Shown in pieces: positions 46,904 to 55,630 of a stretch of 64,000 bases of DNA (the first letter of the stretch is position 1; the number at the start of each line of letters is the position of its first letter). The position numbers and the translations under genes are program-made. The notes under the pieces were generated by a model. The model was not told where the DNA came from. It made no database searches and worked only from the letters and a program-made list of their open reading frames with translations. This stretch comes from UBA8752 sp002336475. GTDB taxonomy: Bacteria; Bacteroidota; Bacteroidia; Flavobacteriales_D; Sanyastnellaceae. The stretch covers positions 2,294,001-2,358,000 of the forward strand of contig OX044365.1 in assembly GCA_943846755.1 (NCBI GenBank). Reading direction: 5' to 3'.

Positions 46904-49098
46904 TGGGCTTCGGCCCGCCATATGGACGGGTGAAGGTGCCGCTTTTGGCGTTCCTTTTCATGGCAGTCGCATCGCTCGTGGGGTGCGGGTCAGGGCCTGA
47001 TGCTGCGGTCGATGCATTGGTCTTGGAATACCTGGTGGATCCGACGGGGACATTGCGTCCTGAGCAAGTCCATCTGAAGCAGGGCAGCGTTCAGCGCTTG
47101 GAAGGTGCCCGTCCCAATCTGGGTTCTTCGTCTTCCGCTTTCTGGGTGCAGGTGTCGGGCTGGCAAGGCGCTCCAAGGAATGCGCGGGTGGTGTTGGATA
47201 ACCCTACGCTCGACTCCATCGATGTTTTCGTGATCAACGGTTCAAGGGTGCTGGGTTCAGTGCGCTCTGGTGCGGCTTATGGAAAGGCTGATGACTTGAT
47301 TCCCTCGTTTGCGCTGCCGTTGAATGAGGCGCACGAGCTGTGGTTCAGGGTACGCAGTACAAAGCCTTTGCTGTTGCCTTTTTCTTTGACCCAAGTCGAC
47401 CGCGTTGAAACCACCCGACGTCGCCGGGATTTGGCGGTCGCGATTTATTCGGGGATGGTATTGGCCATCCTGATTTACAACACCTTCTTGGCCTTTAGCA
47501 CAGGTCAGCGCGCCTATTTCAGTTACCTCTTCGTGGTCATTACCATTGGGTTGGTCCAGTGGGGATTTAATGGCTACGACCGTTTGATTTGGGGGTGGTC
47601 ACCTTGGATGGCAGTGAATGGCCTCACGGTGATGGGGGCTTCAAGTGGGTTGGCCTCTTTGGTTTTTGCGCGGCACTTTCTCGAGGTCCGCAGGTACACC
47701 CCAAAGTGGAACAGGCTCATTCAGGTTTTGCTGGGAGTCTATGCAGTTGCGCTGGGTTCCGCATTTCTGGGCATGCCGTCTTTGGCTTACAATCTGGTGA
47801 ATTTGGGGGCGCTTTCGGCTCCGGCCATGATGGTTCTTTCCATTGTAAGCTGGCGAAAGGGCAACCCTTCAGCGCCGTGGTATTTTGTGGCATGGAGCAT
47901 CTTTTTGGTCGCTGTGACCATGCAGGCGTTGCGCGATTTTGGGGTGGTGTCATCAACGCCAATGGCCGCTGCTTTCTTGCCCATTGGTACGGTATTGGAA
48001 ATGCTCCTGTTGAGTTTTGCTTTGGGCAATCGAATCAACATCCTCAAGCGGTCCAGCGATGAAGCCAATGCCAAGGCGCTGGCTGCTTCCTTGGAAAACG
48101 AGCGGATTGTAAAAGAGCAGAATGCGGAACTGGAGGCCAGGGTCCGGGAACGCACCGACGCTTTGGCCAAGGCAAACAATGGATTGTCTGGTGCATTGGA
48201 GGAGCTTCAGGGTGCGCAGGATCAATTGATCCAGACCGAAAAGCTGGCCTCGCTGGGACAAATGACCGCGGGCATTGCGCACGAGCTGAACAATCCCATC
48301 AACTATGTGCAGTCCAATGCTACGTCTTTGAGGCGGGACTTGGAGGAGCTCATTGAAGTCATTGATGCGCACGTCCAATCTTTGTCGGCGTTGAGTAAAG
48401 GTGACCCTGGTGCGATGCAACTTGTGGCAAAAGCCCAGGAGTTGTCCCGATCCCTTGACCTCGGCTTTTTGATTGAAGAGAGCCGGCAATTGATTCAAGG
48501 CATCTTGGATGGTGCGGACCGCACCGCACACATTGTAGGGGGCTTGCGCGTCTTTGGTCGAATGGACGGGGACAGCTTGGTGGCGGCCTCTTTGGGCGAA
48601 TTGCTCGAGGCCTCCATTACGGTTTTGGGTGACCGGGCCCGAAGCAAGGCGGGCTTGGAGGTTCAGTTGGAGGAGGGGCTACCGCCGCTGTGGTGTCAAA
48701 GTGGCAAGCTGAGTCAGGTGTTCATGAACATCATTGTCAATGCGGTGCAGGCGACTGAATCACGTTGGCAGGAAGTTGAAGCGCGCAAGGTCGAGGTGGG
48801 CTTGACGGGTGTCAAGGATGGCGCAGGACGACTGGAGGCCCTTCAGGTGCTGATCCGAGACAATGGAACAGGCATGGATGAATCCACGAGGCAGCGGATT
48901 TTCGATCCCTTTTACACCACCAAAGATGTGGGGAAGGGGACGGGATTGGGCTTGAGCATCGTGAAGGGAATATTGGATGACCACGGCGCTGAGGTGGCGG
49001 TCAAAAGCGCTGTTGGTGAGGGAACTGAGTTTCAGTTGTTGTTTGCTTTGGATGCCAAAAGCGGCGAAGAGGCTCAAACAGAAAATGAAGCGGCATGA
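46903..49098 (+). CDS. 7TMR-DISM sensor histidine kinase
   Basis: A 731-residue membrane kinase. An N-terminal hydrophobic leader has a lipobox-like LVGC (Cys28). A beta-rich 7TMR-DISMED2 extracellular domain (about 40-165) leads to seven helices (about 175-380), then a coiled coil (about 385-445). The HisKA domain holds His460 in LGQMTAGIAHELNNPINYVQ. The HATPase domain has N box FMNIIVNAVQA, DNGTGMDE, and GKGTGLGLSIVKG. DISMED2 domains bind carbohydrate or other small ligands. Start overlaps the preceding stop (TGATG). Two response regulators follow, probably its targets. Confidence 0.93.
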   Translation: MGFGPPYGRVKVPLLAFLFMAVASLVGCGSGPDAAVDALVLEYLVDPTGTLRPEQVHLKQGSVQRLEGARPNLGSSSSAFWVQVSGWQGAPRNARVVLDNPTLDSIDVFVINGSRVLGSVRSGAAYGKADDLIPSFALPLNEAHELWFRVRSTKPLLLPFSLTQVDRVETTRRRRDLAVAIYSGMVLAILIYNTFLAFSTGQRAYFSYLFVVITIGLVQWGFNGYDRLIWGWSPWMAVNGLTVMGASSGLASLVFARHFLEVRRYTPKWNRLIQVLLGVYAVALGSAFLGMPSLAYNLVNLGALSAPAMMVLSIVSWRKGNPSAPWYFVAWSIFLVAVTMQALRDFGVVSSTPMAAAFLPIGTVLEMLLLSFALGNRINILKRSSDEANAKALAASLENERIVKEQNAELEARVRERTDALAKANNGLSGALEELQGAQDQLIQTEKLASLGQMTAGIAHELNNPINYVQSNATSLRRDLEELIEVIDAHVQSLSALSKGDPGAMQLVAKAQELSRSLDLGFLIEESRQLIQGILDGADRTAHIVGGLRVFGRMDGDSLVAASLGELLEASITVLGDRARSKAGLEVQLEEGLPPLWCQSGKLSQVFMNIIVNAVQATESRWQEVEARKVEVGLTGVKDGAGRLEALQVLIRDNGTGMDESTRQRIFDPFYTTKDVGKGTGLGLSIVKGILDDHGAEVAVKSAVGEGTEFQLLFALDAKSGEEAQTENEAA

Positions 49099-49119
49099 CA
49101 CTTTTAGACGCATTGCATC

Positions 49120-49701
49120 ATGGCTGAAGAAATCATTCGTGTCCTCTACCTCGATGATGAGGAGGCCAACCTGTTCTCCTTTAAGGCGGCGTTTCGCAGG
49201 GAATTTGAGGTCCACACCTGTTTGGAGCCTCACCAGGCGGTGCGCTTGTTGGATGAGCATGATTTTCATGTGGTCCTGAGCGACCAGCGCATGCCGCGCA
49301 TCAGTGGTGTGGAGTTTTTTGAACTGATCATGCCCGACCATCCCGATGTGAGCAGGGTGCTGGTGACCGGTTATGCCGATACAGATGCTGTGGTTGACGC
49401 CATCAACAAAGGGCAGGTGTACCGCTTTGTGTCGAAGCCATGGAACGAGGAGGAATTGCGCAATGTCATACGTTCGGGCTTTTACTTGAACCGCTCAAGG
49501 GTTCAGAATGCCGAACAAGGAACCGAGGTGCTGGCGTTATTGGACAAAATAGCAGGCCAAGTGGGGGGGCTTGGAGGGGCACTTGAAGCAGGGACGCCGG
49601 AGGCTGCTTCGGAGGTGCAGCAGGCTTTGATTGCCATGAAAGATGAAGTGCTACAGGAACGTCAGCGTTATGCGCAGTGGATGAGTCGAACGGGTCAATG
49701 A
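49120..49701 (+). CDS. Response regulator, receiver domain with short helical tail
   Basis: A 193-residue protein. The receiver domain has acidic pair Asp12-Asp13, phosphorylation site Asp55 in LSDQRMP, Thr83 and Lys106 in VSKPW. The GYADTDAVVDAINKGQVYRFVSKPW stretch is typical of RpfG-like receivers. The last 65 residues are helical with no known output domain. It lies 22 bases after the kinase gene and is likely phosphorylated by it. Output must be through protein contact or a small effect on another receiver. Confidence 0.92.
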   Translation: MAEEIIRVLYLDDEEANLFSFKAAFRREFEVHTCLEPHQAVRLLDEHDFHVVLSDQRMPRISGVEFFELIMPDHPDVSRVLVTGYADTDAVVDAINKGQVYRFVSKPWNEEELRNVIRSGFYLNRSRVQNAEQGTEVLALLDKIAGQVGGLGGALEAGTPEAASEVQQALIAMKDEVLQERQRYAQWMSRTGQ

Positions 49702-49767
49702 ACGCGCCTCTGAACACAGGATGTTTCTTACGATTTTTTAAAAATAAAAACAGAATATTTACCCCGA

Positions 49768-50199
49768 ATGTCTAATTCCCGAGAGTTCTGGCTTGTAGAC
49801 GACAATGAGATTGACCGTGTAGTCAATGGTCGTTTGGTCGAGGCTGCCTTCGGGGGAGCGGTACGGAAATTTAAAGACGGTCCCACTTTTCTCGAAGCAC
49901 TGGCTGCCGAAGCAGGTGTGGAGGAGAACGATTTGAAGCCGGGGTCTGCCTTAGAACATGCGGGGGTGGTCGTGCTGCTGGACATTCGAATGCCAGGCTT
50001 GGATGGGTTTGGCGTTCTGGAGCGCATGGAGCTCTACCCGGTATCAGCCTTGTCCAAGCTTACAGTATTCATGCTCAGCGCAACGTTGGATCCCGACGAA
50101 CTGAGTCGTGCGGAAGGCCATCCCATCGTCGAGGCTTTGCTCCCCAAGCCGTTGGACATTCACCAACTCCGCGGATGGATGGAGCAGGTAGGTGGCTAA
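49768..50199 (+). CDS. Stand-alone response regulator (CheY-like)
   Basis: A 143-residue receiver-only protein. Asp11-Asp12, phosphorylation site Asp72 in LLDIRMPGLDGFGVL, Ser104 in LSAT, and Lys127 in PKPLD are all in place. FWLVDDNEIDRVVN is the usual opening in Bacteroidota single-domain regulators. It follows the previous regulator by 66 bases that include an A/T-rich stretch, so it may also have its own promoter. No DNA-binding part. Confidence 0.92.
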   Translation: MSNSREFWLVDDNEIDRVVNGRLVEAAFGGAVRKFKDGPTFLEALAAEAGVEENDLKPGSALEHAGVVVLLDIRMPGLDGFGVLERMELYPVSALSKLTVFMLSATLDPDELSRAEGHPIVEALLPKPLDIHQLRGWMEQVGG

Positions 50200-50280
50200 A
50201 GCACACCTCAAGCCTGTCCTTCTGCTCCACTCATCCACGAAAGGTGGGCGCTTCACGCCCTGAATCACAAAGCCTAAGGC

Positions 50281-51366
50281 TCAGAGGTACTTGAAGTCTT
50301 CGCCGGGCTGGATGTTCAGCAAGGTGTCGTAGATGAGGCGAATGCAGTCTTCTACGTCCTGTTTGTGTACCATTTCTACGGTGGTGTGCATATAGCGCAA
50401 AGGCAGGGAAATCAGTGCGCTGGGCACGCCTTTGTTGGAGTAAGCAAAGGCATCAGTGTCGGTTCCGGTGAAGCGACTGGCGGCCATGCGTTGCAGTGGA
50501 ATCTTCTTTTCCTCGGCGGTGTCGATGATGCGCTGAAGCAGGTTGTTTTGAACCGCTGGTCCGTAGGTGACCCCCGGGCCCTTTCCAGCCGCTACATCGC
50601 CTTGGTCAATCTTGTTCATCATCGGGGTGTGCGTGCAATGGGTGACGTCAGTGACGATGGCCACATCAGGTTGGATGCGCTCTGCGATCATCTGGGCTCC
50701 GCGCAGTCCGATTTCTTCTTGCACGCTGTTGGTGATGTAGAGTCCGAAGGGAAGGTCCACTTTGTTTTCCTTCAACATGCGCGCCACCTCAGCGATCATG
50801 AAGCCCCCTGCTCGGTTGTCCAGAGCACGGCCTACATACCATTGCTTGTTGAGGATCATAAAGGTGTCTTCATAGGTGACGACACACCCCACGTGGATGC
50901 CCATTTTTTCTACTTCGGCTTTGTCCTTGGCGCCGACGTCAAGGAAGATGTTTTTGAGGGTGGGTGCTGCCTCTTTTCCCGCTGTGCGGGTGTGGATCGC
51001 GGGCCAACCAAATACGGCCTTGACGGTGCCGTCTTTGGTGTGGATGTCGACCCGCTTTGAGGGGGCAATTTGGTGGTCGCTGCCACCATTGCGCCGCAGG
51101 TAGATGAATCCATCGTTGGTGATGTAATGCACAAACCAGCTGATCTCGTCGGCATGGGCTTCGATGACGACTTTGTATTCCGCTTTGGGATTGATGACCC
51201 CTACGACCGTTCCATAAGTGTCTACGATATGCTCGTCGATGTATGGGTTGATGTAGTCCAACCACATTTTTTGGCCGGCACTCTCGAATCCGGTGGGGGA
51301 GGGGTTGTTCAGATAAGCCTCCAGGAATTGCTCCGAGGCGCGGTTGATGATCTTCTTCTTGGCCAT
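50281..51366 (-). CDS. M42 family metallopeptidase (glutamyl aminopeptidase-like)
   Basis: A 361-residue cytosolic aminopeptidase with a dinuclear metal site. Ligands are visible: His71 in EAHADEI, Asp183 in GRALDNRAGG, Glu217/Glu218 in VQEEIGLRG, Asp240 in VTDVTHCT and His327 in RYMHTTVE. The order and spacing fit M42 (TET-like) peptidases, which trim peptides from proteasome-like breakdown. The start is the ATG at 51366 (MAKKKIINRA). It stands alone; a weak GC hairpin at 50246-50260 lies between it and the response regulator. Confidence 0.93.
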   Translation of the reverse strand: MAKKKIINRASEQFLEAYLNNPSPTGFESAGQKMWLDYINPYIDEHIVDTYGTVVGVINPKAEYKVVIEAHADEISWFVHYITNDGFIYLRRNGGSDHQIAPSKRVDIHTKDGTVKAVFGWPAIHTRTAGKEAAPTLKNIFLDVGAKDKAEVEKMGIHVGCVVTYEDTFMILNKQWYVGRALDNRAGGFMIAEVARMLKENKVDLPFGLYITNSVQEEIGLRGAQMIAERIQPDVAIVTDVTHCTHTPMMNKIDQGDVAAGKGPGVTYGPAVQNNLLQRIIDTAEEKKIPLQRMAASRFTGTDTDAFAYSNKGVPSALISLPLRYMHTTVEMVHKQDVEDCIRLIYDTLLNIQPGEDFKYL

Positions 51367-51703
51367 GTCGAATGCGAATGTAGTCAGGCGCAAGTGGGCT
51401 ACAGAGAAGTGGTAAACCTCTTGTTTCGCCTTGAATTGTCGAAATGAGAAGGAGAGGGTCGGGTGCGGCCCTTCAGTTTTGTTGAATGATTAGGCACAAT
51501 CGATTGACAACCTGTGTTTTGGCTGCCGTGTTGCCCCGGGATTTTTGGTGGTTGAAGGGGGATATTTTTCATGTGTGTATGCTTATGTGTACCATGAAAC
51601 ATGTTTGTGTGGCCGGTTGATCGGGCATGTAAACGGCTGTTCATAAGTGAATTGCACCCCATTTGGGATTAATTCGGAATATGAGCGGATAAAGATTGAT
51701 CAG
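51367..51703. other. Intergenic region between M42 peptidase and the FN3/LysM membrane protein
   Basis: 337 bases between divergent starts, so it should hold promoters for both genes. It is more AT-rich than its neighbours. It has a palindrome AAACATGTTT (51597-51606) and several short TTG/TATTTTT-like stretches, but no clear TTG-N19-TAnnTTTG promoter. An in-frame ATG at 51647 would extend the following gene by 19 residues with no membrane-protein character. Confidence 0.4.
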
Positions 51704-54475
51704 ATGAATGTTGTGTTAATGTGGGCCCCCACTGTTCTGTTGTTGACCGTCTTAGGAATGGTCTTTCAATCCTACAGGGATGAAAAAGTAGCGTGGGCAT
51801 TGGATTTCAAGAACTTTTCAGTCAAGCTGAAGGGGTACTGGACGCCGCTTTTCTTGTTGGTGGCTCCCTTGGCATTTGTCTACAATGTTGTGGCGACGGC
51901 TGCTTACGCGGTGATGGTCTTGTTTGAGTGGGCGGTGAGGTTGGTGCGCTGGATGGTGGGCGTCGTGCTTTGGCTTTGGAACAAGGGGTTTATGTGGTAT
52001 TGGCGGAACGTCATTGTGACCCCTGTTGTGTTGCTCTGGAAAATCTTGTGGCATTACGTGATCGTGTGGCCTTGGCGCATATACAAGGCGGGTTATCACG
52101 AGGTCAAAGGCAGTTTTGGAAGAGCGGGAATGAGGATTGGATGGCTGTCGATGACCTTGGTAAGCGCCATCGTAGGTATTGGTTATTGGGGAGCAACTTG
52201 GGCCGATCAGGACCTCTTGCTTTTCTTGTGTGTGCTGTTGGCCGAAGTGCCTTTCCTATGGGGCTTGGGCGTTTTGGCTTCAATGCGTGAGCATGAAGAT
52301 GGAGAAGGAAAGAAGATGGAGGCACACCGTGCCGTGGGCATGAGGACAGCTCAGTTGGGCATGAAATACGTATCGGCAGCGGCAGCGGTTTTGGTGCTCG
52401 TTTACCTGATTGCTTATTCTGGTGCCATTCCTACTGCGGGTTATTTGATTTTGGGAGTGCTCATCACGGGTGCTCACGCAGCGACAGCCGTGGGTATAGG
52501 TGTCGCGCTGGTTCTGGTGCTGTCGTTGGTGGTATTGCCCTCGTATGTATTGGATGGCCGAGAAGAAAGCCCTTTGGATGAAATGCTGAGCCTCATCAAA
52601 ATGGGGCGTGACAGCTTTTTGAAGGTGTTGGTGGGCTTGGTGCCTGGATCTGTTTTGGGTGCGTTGGTGGCATTGCTGCCTGTGGTGGTGGTGCTTGGTG
52701 CGTTTTACGGCACCTATGAATTGAAGAATGCAGCCTTGGATAATATGGCAGGTGTTGTTGCTGATAAAGCGGCAACCATCGATGAAACACTGGCCAATTC
52801 TGAAGCAGACTTTGCCGCGTGGAGTGGGGCCATTCAGGACCAGCCATCGGTGCAAAAACGGGGGGCACAAATTGACTATTTGACCGCCTTTCCGCTGAAC
52901 CTCTTGGAGTCACCTGAGGCTGCGATGTCGGGCATTCAAACGGTAGATTATTCTTCCATGCATGAGGAGATGCGCGCGGCCTATGAGGCACGCCAGTCCA
53001 TGCGTTCTGAACGCACGGCAGAGTTGCAAGAAGAAGCGGCCCTTTTGCGCGCAGACATCGCCCTTGAGCGGGACGAAAGGTCCACATACAAAGTGGAACG
53101 GAGCAGTGATGCTGGGGAGACGTGGTCTGTTGTAGCCGATGGAATGGTGCAGTCAGGCTATGTTGACAATGGGCTTGCGTCGGGCGAGTCGTATCAATAC
53201 CGTGTGACAGCCAGCAACCGGAAAGGGGGCAGCGGGCCAGGAAATGTCACCTTCGCCGTAACGCGAAGCGCAGACATCATTGGTCCGGCATCGGTCCGTG
53301 CCAAAGCAGAAGGCAATTTCCGTGTCGTGTTGAATTGGAATGACCGCGACTGGAATGAGGAAGGGTTCGTTGTTGAGCGGAGTTATGGAGGCGACAGCTG
53401 GTCGGAGATGGTTCGGCTTCCTGCCAACACCACCAGCTATGTAGACGAGGCGGTTCGCGATACCACATACGTATACCGTGTTCGTGCTTATCGGGGAGAG
53501 CAAGAAACCGAGCCGGTCAGCACCTGGCGAAGTGTGCAGCCAAGTTTGGCCGCACCGCGCTCTCGTGTTGCTGAGACCAATGCGTCGAGTGCCTTGGTGG
53601 TGTGGAGCCATGACGGCGATTACAGGACCGTTTCCCGTGGCGGAGAATCTGTAGATGGAGACGGTGCAGCACTGAGCTACAGTGGAATGAGCAGGTTGGA
53701 TGAATTGGAATCTCTCCTGGCACAGGCGGATGAAGCGTTGTTGCGCCTTGAAGAGGATGCTGCCGCGGATGCCGCTTCAACGGGACCTCGCTTGGATTTG
53801 CTTCAGAGTTTGCCGGCAGAGACTGAGGCTTCAAGGCCGCTGCGCATCGCCACTTTCTTGTTGGGGGTGTTGGCCCTTGCCCTTCTGGCGGGAGCGGCGT
53901 TGTCCACTTTGATGGCTTATTTGGCCCGTCTCATTCAGACCTTGGTGCGCCTTACCGACGGAGGCGATTATTATTTCGCCAGCGAAATAAGGGCTGTTCG
54001 GAAGGAGAACGACAACCAGCCGCTGCTGGGGTTCTTGTTGCTCGGCTTGACCGGTCCTGTTGTGATTCCCTTTTTGGTTTCTTCGGCGCTCTCGGTTTTG
54101 GTGGCCTTGGGAGGTGTGTTGGTGCCCATGAATGTTTGGGGGTCTTCGGAGATCGAAATTGAAGAGATGTTTGAATTGAACCTGTCGGACTTTTGGCCCG
54201 ACTTGTCGGTAGAGATTGACCTTGACCTTGACACGAACGGGGGGGACGAAACTGCCGTGGACAACGAAGAGATGGGTGGAGGAGAAGTTGAATCAGAGGA
54301 GGCCAATACCTACATCATGAAGAATTCGGACCAGACGGTCTGGGGTGAATTGACGGCTGTTTTTGGGGCCGAGAATTATGAGGCCATTCGCAAGGCGAAT
54401 TCAGATGTTTCAGAGGATGACTGGCGCGCAATGGGCGCCGGTGCAGAGGTTCAATTGCCCCTTGACTTGAATTGA
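51704..54475 (+). CDS. Polytopic membrane protein with FN3 domains and C-terminal LysM-like domain
   Basis: A 923-residue protein from ATG 51704 (MNVVLMWAPTVLLLTVLGMVF). About 9-10 membrane helices fill residues 1-340. The next part is extracytoplasmic or cytoplasmic: a coiled-coil segment (about 415-460), an FN3-like domain (about 460-520), a second FN3 (about 535-610) with WNEEGFVVERSYGGDSW, then a helical linker. Two more membrane segments (about 715-740 and 775-815) precede an acidic stretch and a LysM-like domain (about 868-923, NTYIMKNSDQTVWGELTAVFG ... NYEAIRKAN). I know no family with this order. A cell-envelope role is likely; no partner is evident. Confidence 0.8.
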   Translation: MNVVLMWAPTVLLLTVLGMVFQSYRDEKVAWALDFKNFSVKLKGYWTPLFLLVAPLAFVYNVVATAAYAVMVLFEWAVRLVRWMVGVVLWLWNKGFMWYWRNVIVTPVVLLWKILWHYVIVWPWRIYKAGYHEVKGSFGRAGMRIGWLSMTLVSAIVGIGYWGATWADQDLLLFLCVLLAEVPFLWGLGVLASMREHEDGEGKKMEAHRAVGMRTAQLGMKYVSAAAAVLVLVYLIAYSGAIPTAGYLILGVLITGAHAATAVGIGVALVLVLSLVVLPSYVLDGREESPLDEMLSLIKMGRDSFLKVLVGLVPGSVLGALVALLPVVVVLGAFYGTYELKNAALDNMAGVVADKAATIDETLANSEADFAAWSGAIQDQPSVQKRGAQIDYLTAFPLNLLESPEAAMSGIQTVDYSSMHEEMRAAYEARQSMRSERTAELQEEAALLRADIALERDERSTYKVERSSDAGETWSVVADGMVQSGYVDNGLASGESYQYRVTASNRKGGSGPGNVTFAVTRSADIIGPASVRAKAEGNFRVVLNWNDRDWNEEGFVVERSYGGDSWSEMVRLPANTTSYVDEAVRDTTYVYRVRAYRGEQETEPVSTWRSVQPSLAAPRSRVAETNASSALVVWSHDGDYRTVSRGGESVDGDGAALSYSGMSRLDELESLLAQADEALLRLEEDAAADAASTGPRLDLLQSLPAETEASRPLRIATFLLGVLALALLAGAALSTLMAYLARLIQTLVRLTDGGDYYFASEIRAVRKENDNQPLLGFLLLGLTGPVVIPFLVSSALSVLVALGGVLVPMNVWGSSEIEIEEMFELNLSDFWPDLSVEIDLDLDTNGGDETAVDNEEMGGGEVESEEANTYIMKNSDQTVWGELTAVFGAENYEAIRKANSDVSEDDWRAMGAGAEVQLPLDLN

Positions 54476-54606
54476 TTACCGGTGTGGATCGCCTGATTTG
54501 TGCGGGTGAAATTTGGGATGTCAGACAAACGGCACTATCTTGTAGGTGCATTCCTACTACGTCTGAGGCTGCTTTATGGCAACTCAGTGGTCGAGGGCAA
54601 TCCAGT

Positions 54607-54753
54607 TCATGTTGAACAGGCATTGAATACGACAAGCGGAGTGGGCTTGTAGTAAATGTTCTTGTCAGGGTCGGTTGGTTTCTCACGTAGGATCTCGCGG
54701 TCTTTTTTCAACTCCTTGATAGAAATCGCCTTTATTCCAAAAGGCCCTTTATA
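54607..54753 (-). pseudogene. Possible coding remnant, unknown
   Basis: A 48-codon open stretch that ends at a TGA at 54607-54609. The translation has protein-like composition (IKELKKDREILREKPTDPDK, then NIYYKPTPLVVFNACST). No ATG is in frame and a stop lies directly upstream. It may be the 3' end of a decayed gene or chance. I do not recognise a family. Confidence 0.25.
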
Positions 54754-54755
54754 TC

Positions 54756-54788
54756 AGAAATGCCCATCTCATTGAGGTGGGCATTTCT
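54756..54788. terminator. Bidirectional hairpin terminator
   Basis: Arm AGAAATGCCCATCTC (54756-54770), loop ATT, arm GAGGTGGGCATTTCT (54774-54788): 15 bp with one G-T pair. It serves the convergent genes ending at 54475 and 54833. Confidence 0.8.
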
Positions 54789-54832
54789 ATTTCTGGGCAC
54801 AACCGTTGAAGTGCCAGGTCCGTTTGAAGCCC

Positions 54833-55630
54833 TTAGGATGCCCCTAAGCTTGACGCCCTGGGCTGGGTGAAAATGTACAAGAGCAGGTGTGTCTTCTTCT
54901 TTGAGTTGAGCTCTGAAGGTCCTGTGTAGATGTAGTCTATGCTCAGGTCGGGGTGTTCCGCTTTAAAGGCGTTGACGGTATGCTCCCACACAACTTTGTC
55001 CGCCAGGAAGGGGAAGTCGAACTTGTAGATGCCCTCGACCACTTCAGTGCCCATCACGGGGCGGTCGACATTGGCAAATGTGTCATCTGAGAAATCCCAC
55101 ACTGACCATGCTGTGATGATGGTGAGCGCCGTTCCAGCGAGAATGGCCCTTTTTGTGGCAGGAGTAGCCTGCCATGTGTAGGGTTCCCCTTGGGGGATGG
55201 AGACGTTTTTGAAGGTGATCCATGAGGCGAGCAGAATGAGCCAGAACAGTCCGTGCTCGAGCAACTGAAAACGGTCCCCGAAGACCTGGTCTGCGATTGA
55301 AAACAGGCTGAACAGGACCATAGAGGAAAGGATGGCCCGAAAGAACCATTTGTCGGTGACGGTGTCGCTGGCCTTGAAGAAGCTCAAGGTGGCGGTCAGG
55401 TACAAGGCGAAATTCAATGCCTCCAAACCGGATACACCGGCCAATGCGAAAGTGGCGAACAGGGGGTCTTTGAGTCCGAGGGAACCAAAGAACTTGATGA
55501 AGAGGGCGAAAAAGTCTTTGCCCACCCATAGAAACTGTACGTCGGGGATGATCTTATCGGTGACGCTCAACCCCCAGAAAAAGGTCCAGAAAATCAGGAT
55601 AAAGAGCCGAAGGATGGATTTCTCGTTCAT
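54833..55630 (-). CDS. Polytopic membrane protein, paralogue of the upstream gene
   Basis: A 265-residue protein with about five helices in the first 190 residues and a soluble C-terminal part of about 75 residues. It is clearly related to the protein encoded directly upstream: both share ...DKxI...FLWVG+D.FA.F....F.S.GL..P..A..ALAG..ALE and GDRF.LLEH.LFW.I.LAS. The first helices and the conserved glutamate recall DoxX-like proteins, but similarity is weak. The start overlaps the upstream stop (ATGA at 55627-55630). Confidence 0.75.
   Translation of the reverse strand: MNEKSILRLFILIFWTFFWGLSVTDKIIPDVQFLWVGKDFFALFIKFFGSLGLKDPLFATFALAGVSGLEALNFALYLTATLSFFKASDTVTDKWFFRAILSSMVLFSLFSIADQVFGDRFQLLEHGLFWLILLASWITFKNVSIPQGEPYTWQATPATKRAILAGTALTIITAWSVWDFSDDTFANVDRPVMGTEVVEGIYKFDFPFLADKVVWEHTVNAFKAEHPDLSIDYIYTGPSELNSKKKTHLLLYIFTQPRASSLGAS

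Larger units (their letters stand above)
54476..54832. other. Intergenic region with ORF remnant and terminator
   Basis: 357 bases between two convergent genes. It holds a strong hairpin terminator at 54756-54788 and, on the minus strand, a 48-codon open stretch with no good start codon (54607-54753). Nothing else is seen. Confidence 0.6.

Noticed and set aside
50246..50260. GGGCG/CGCCC hairpin between response regulator and M42 peptidase genes
   Set aside because: Five-base stem without a T run; too weak to call as a terminator.
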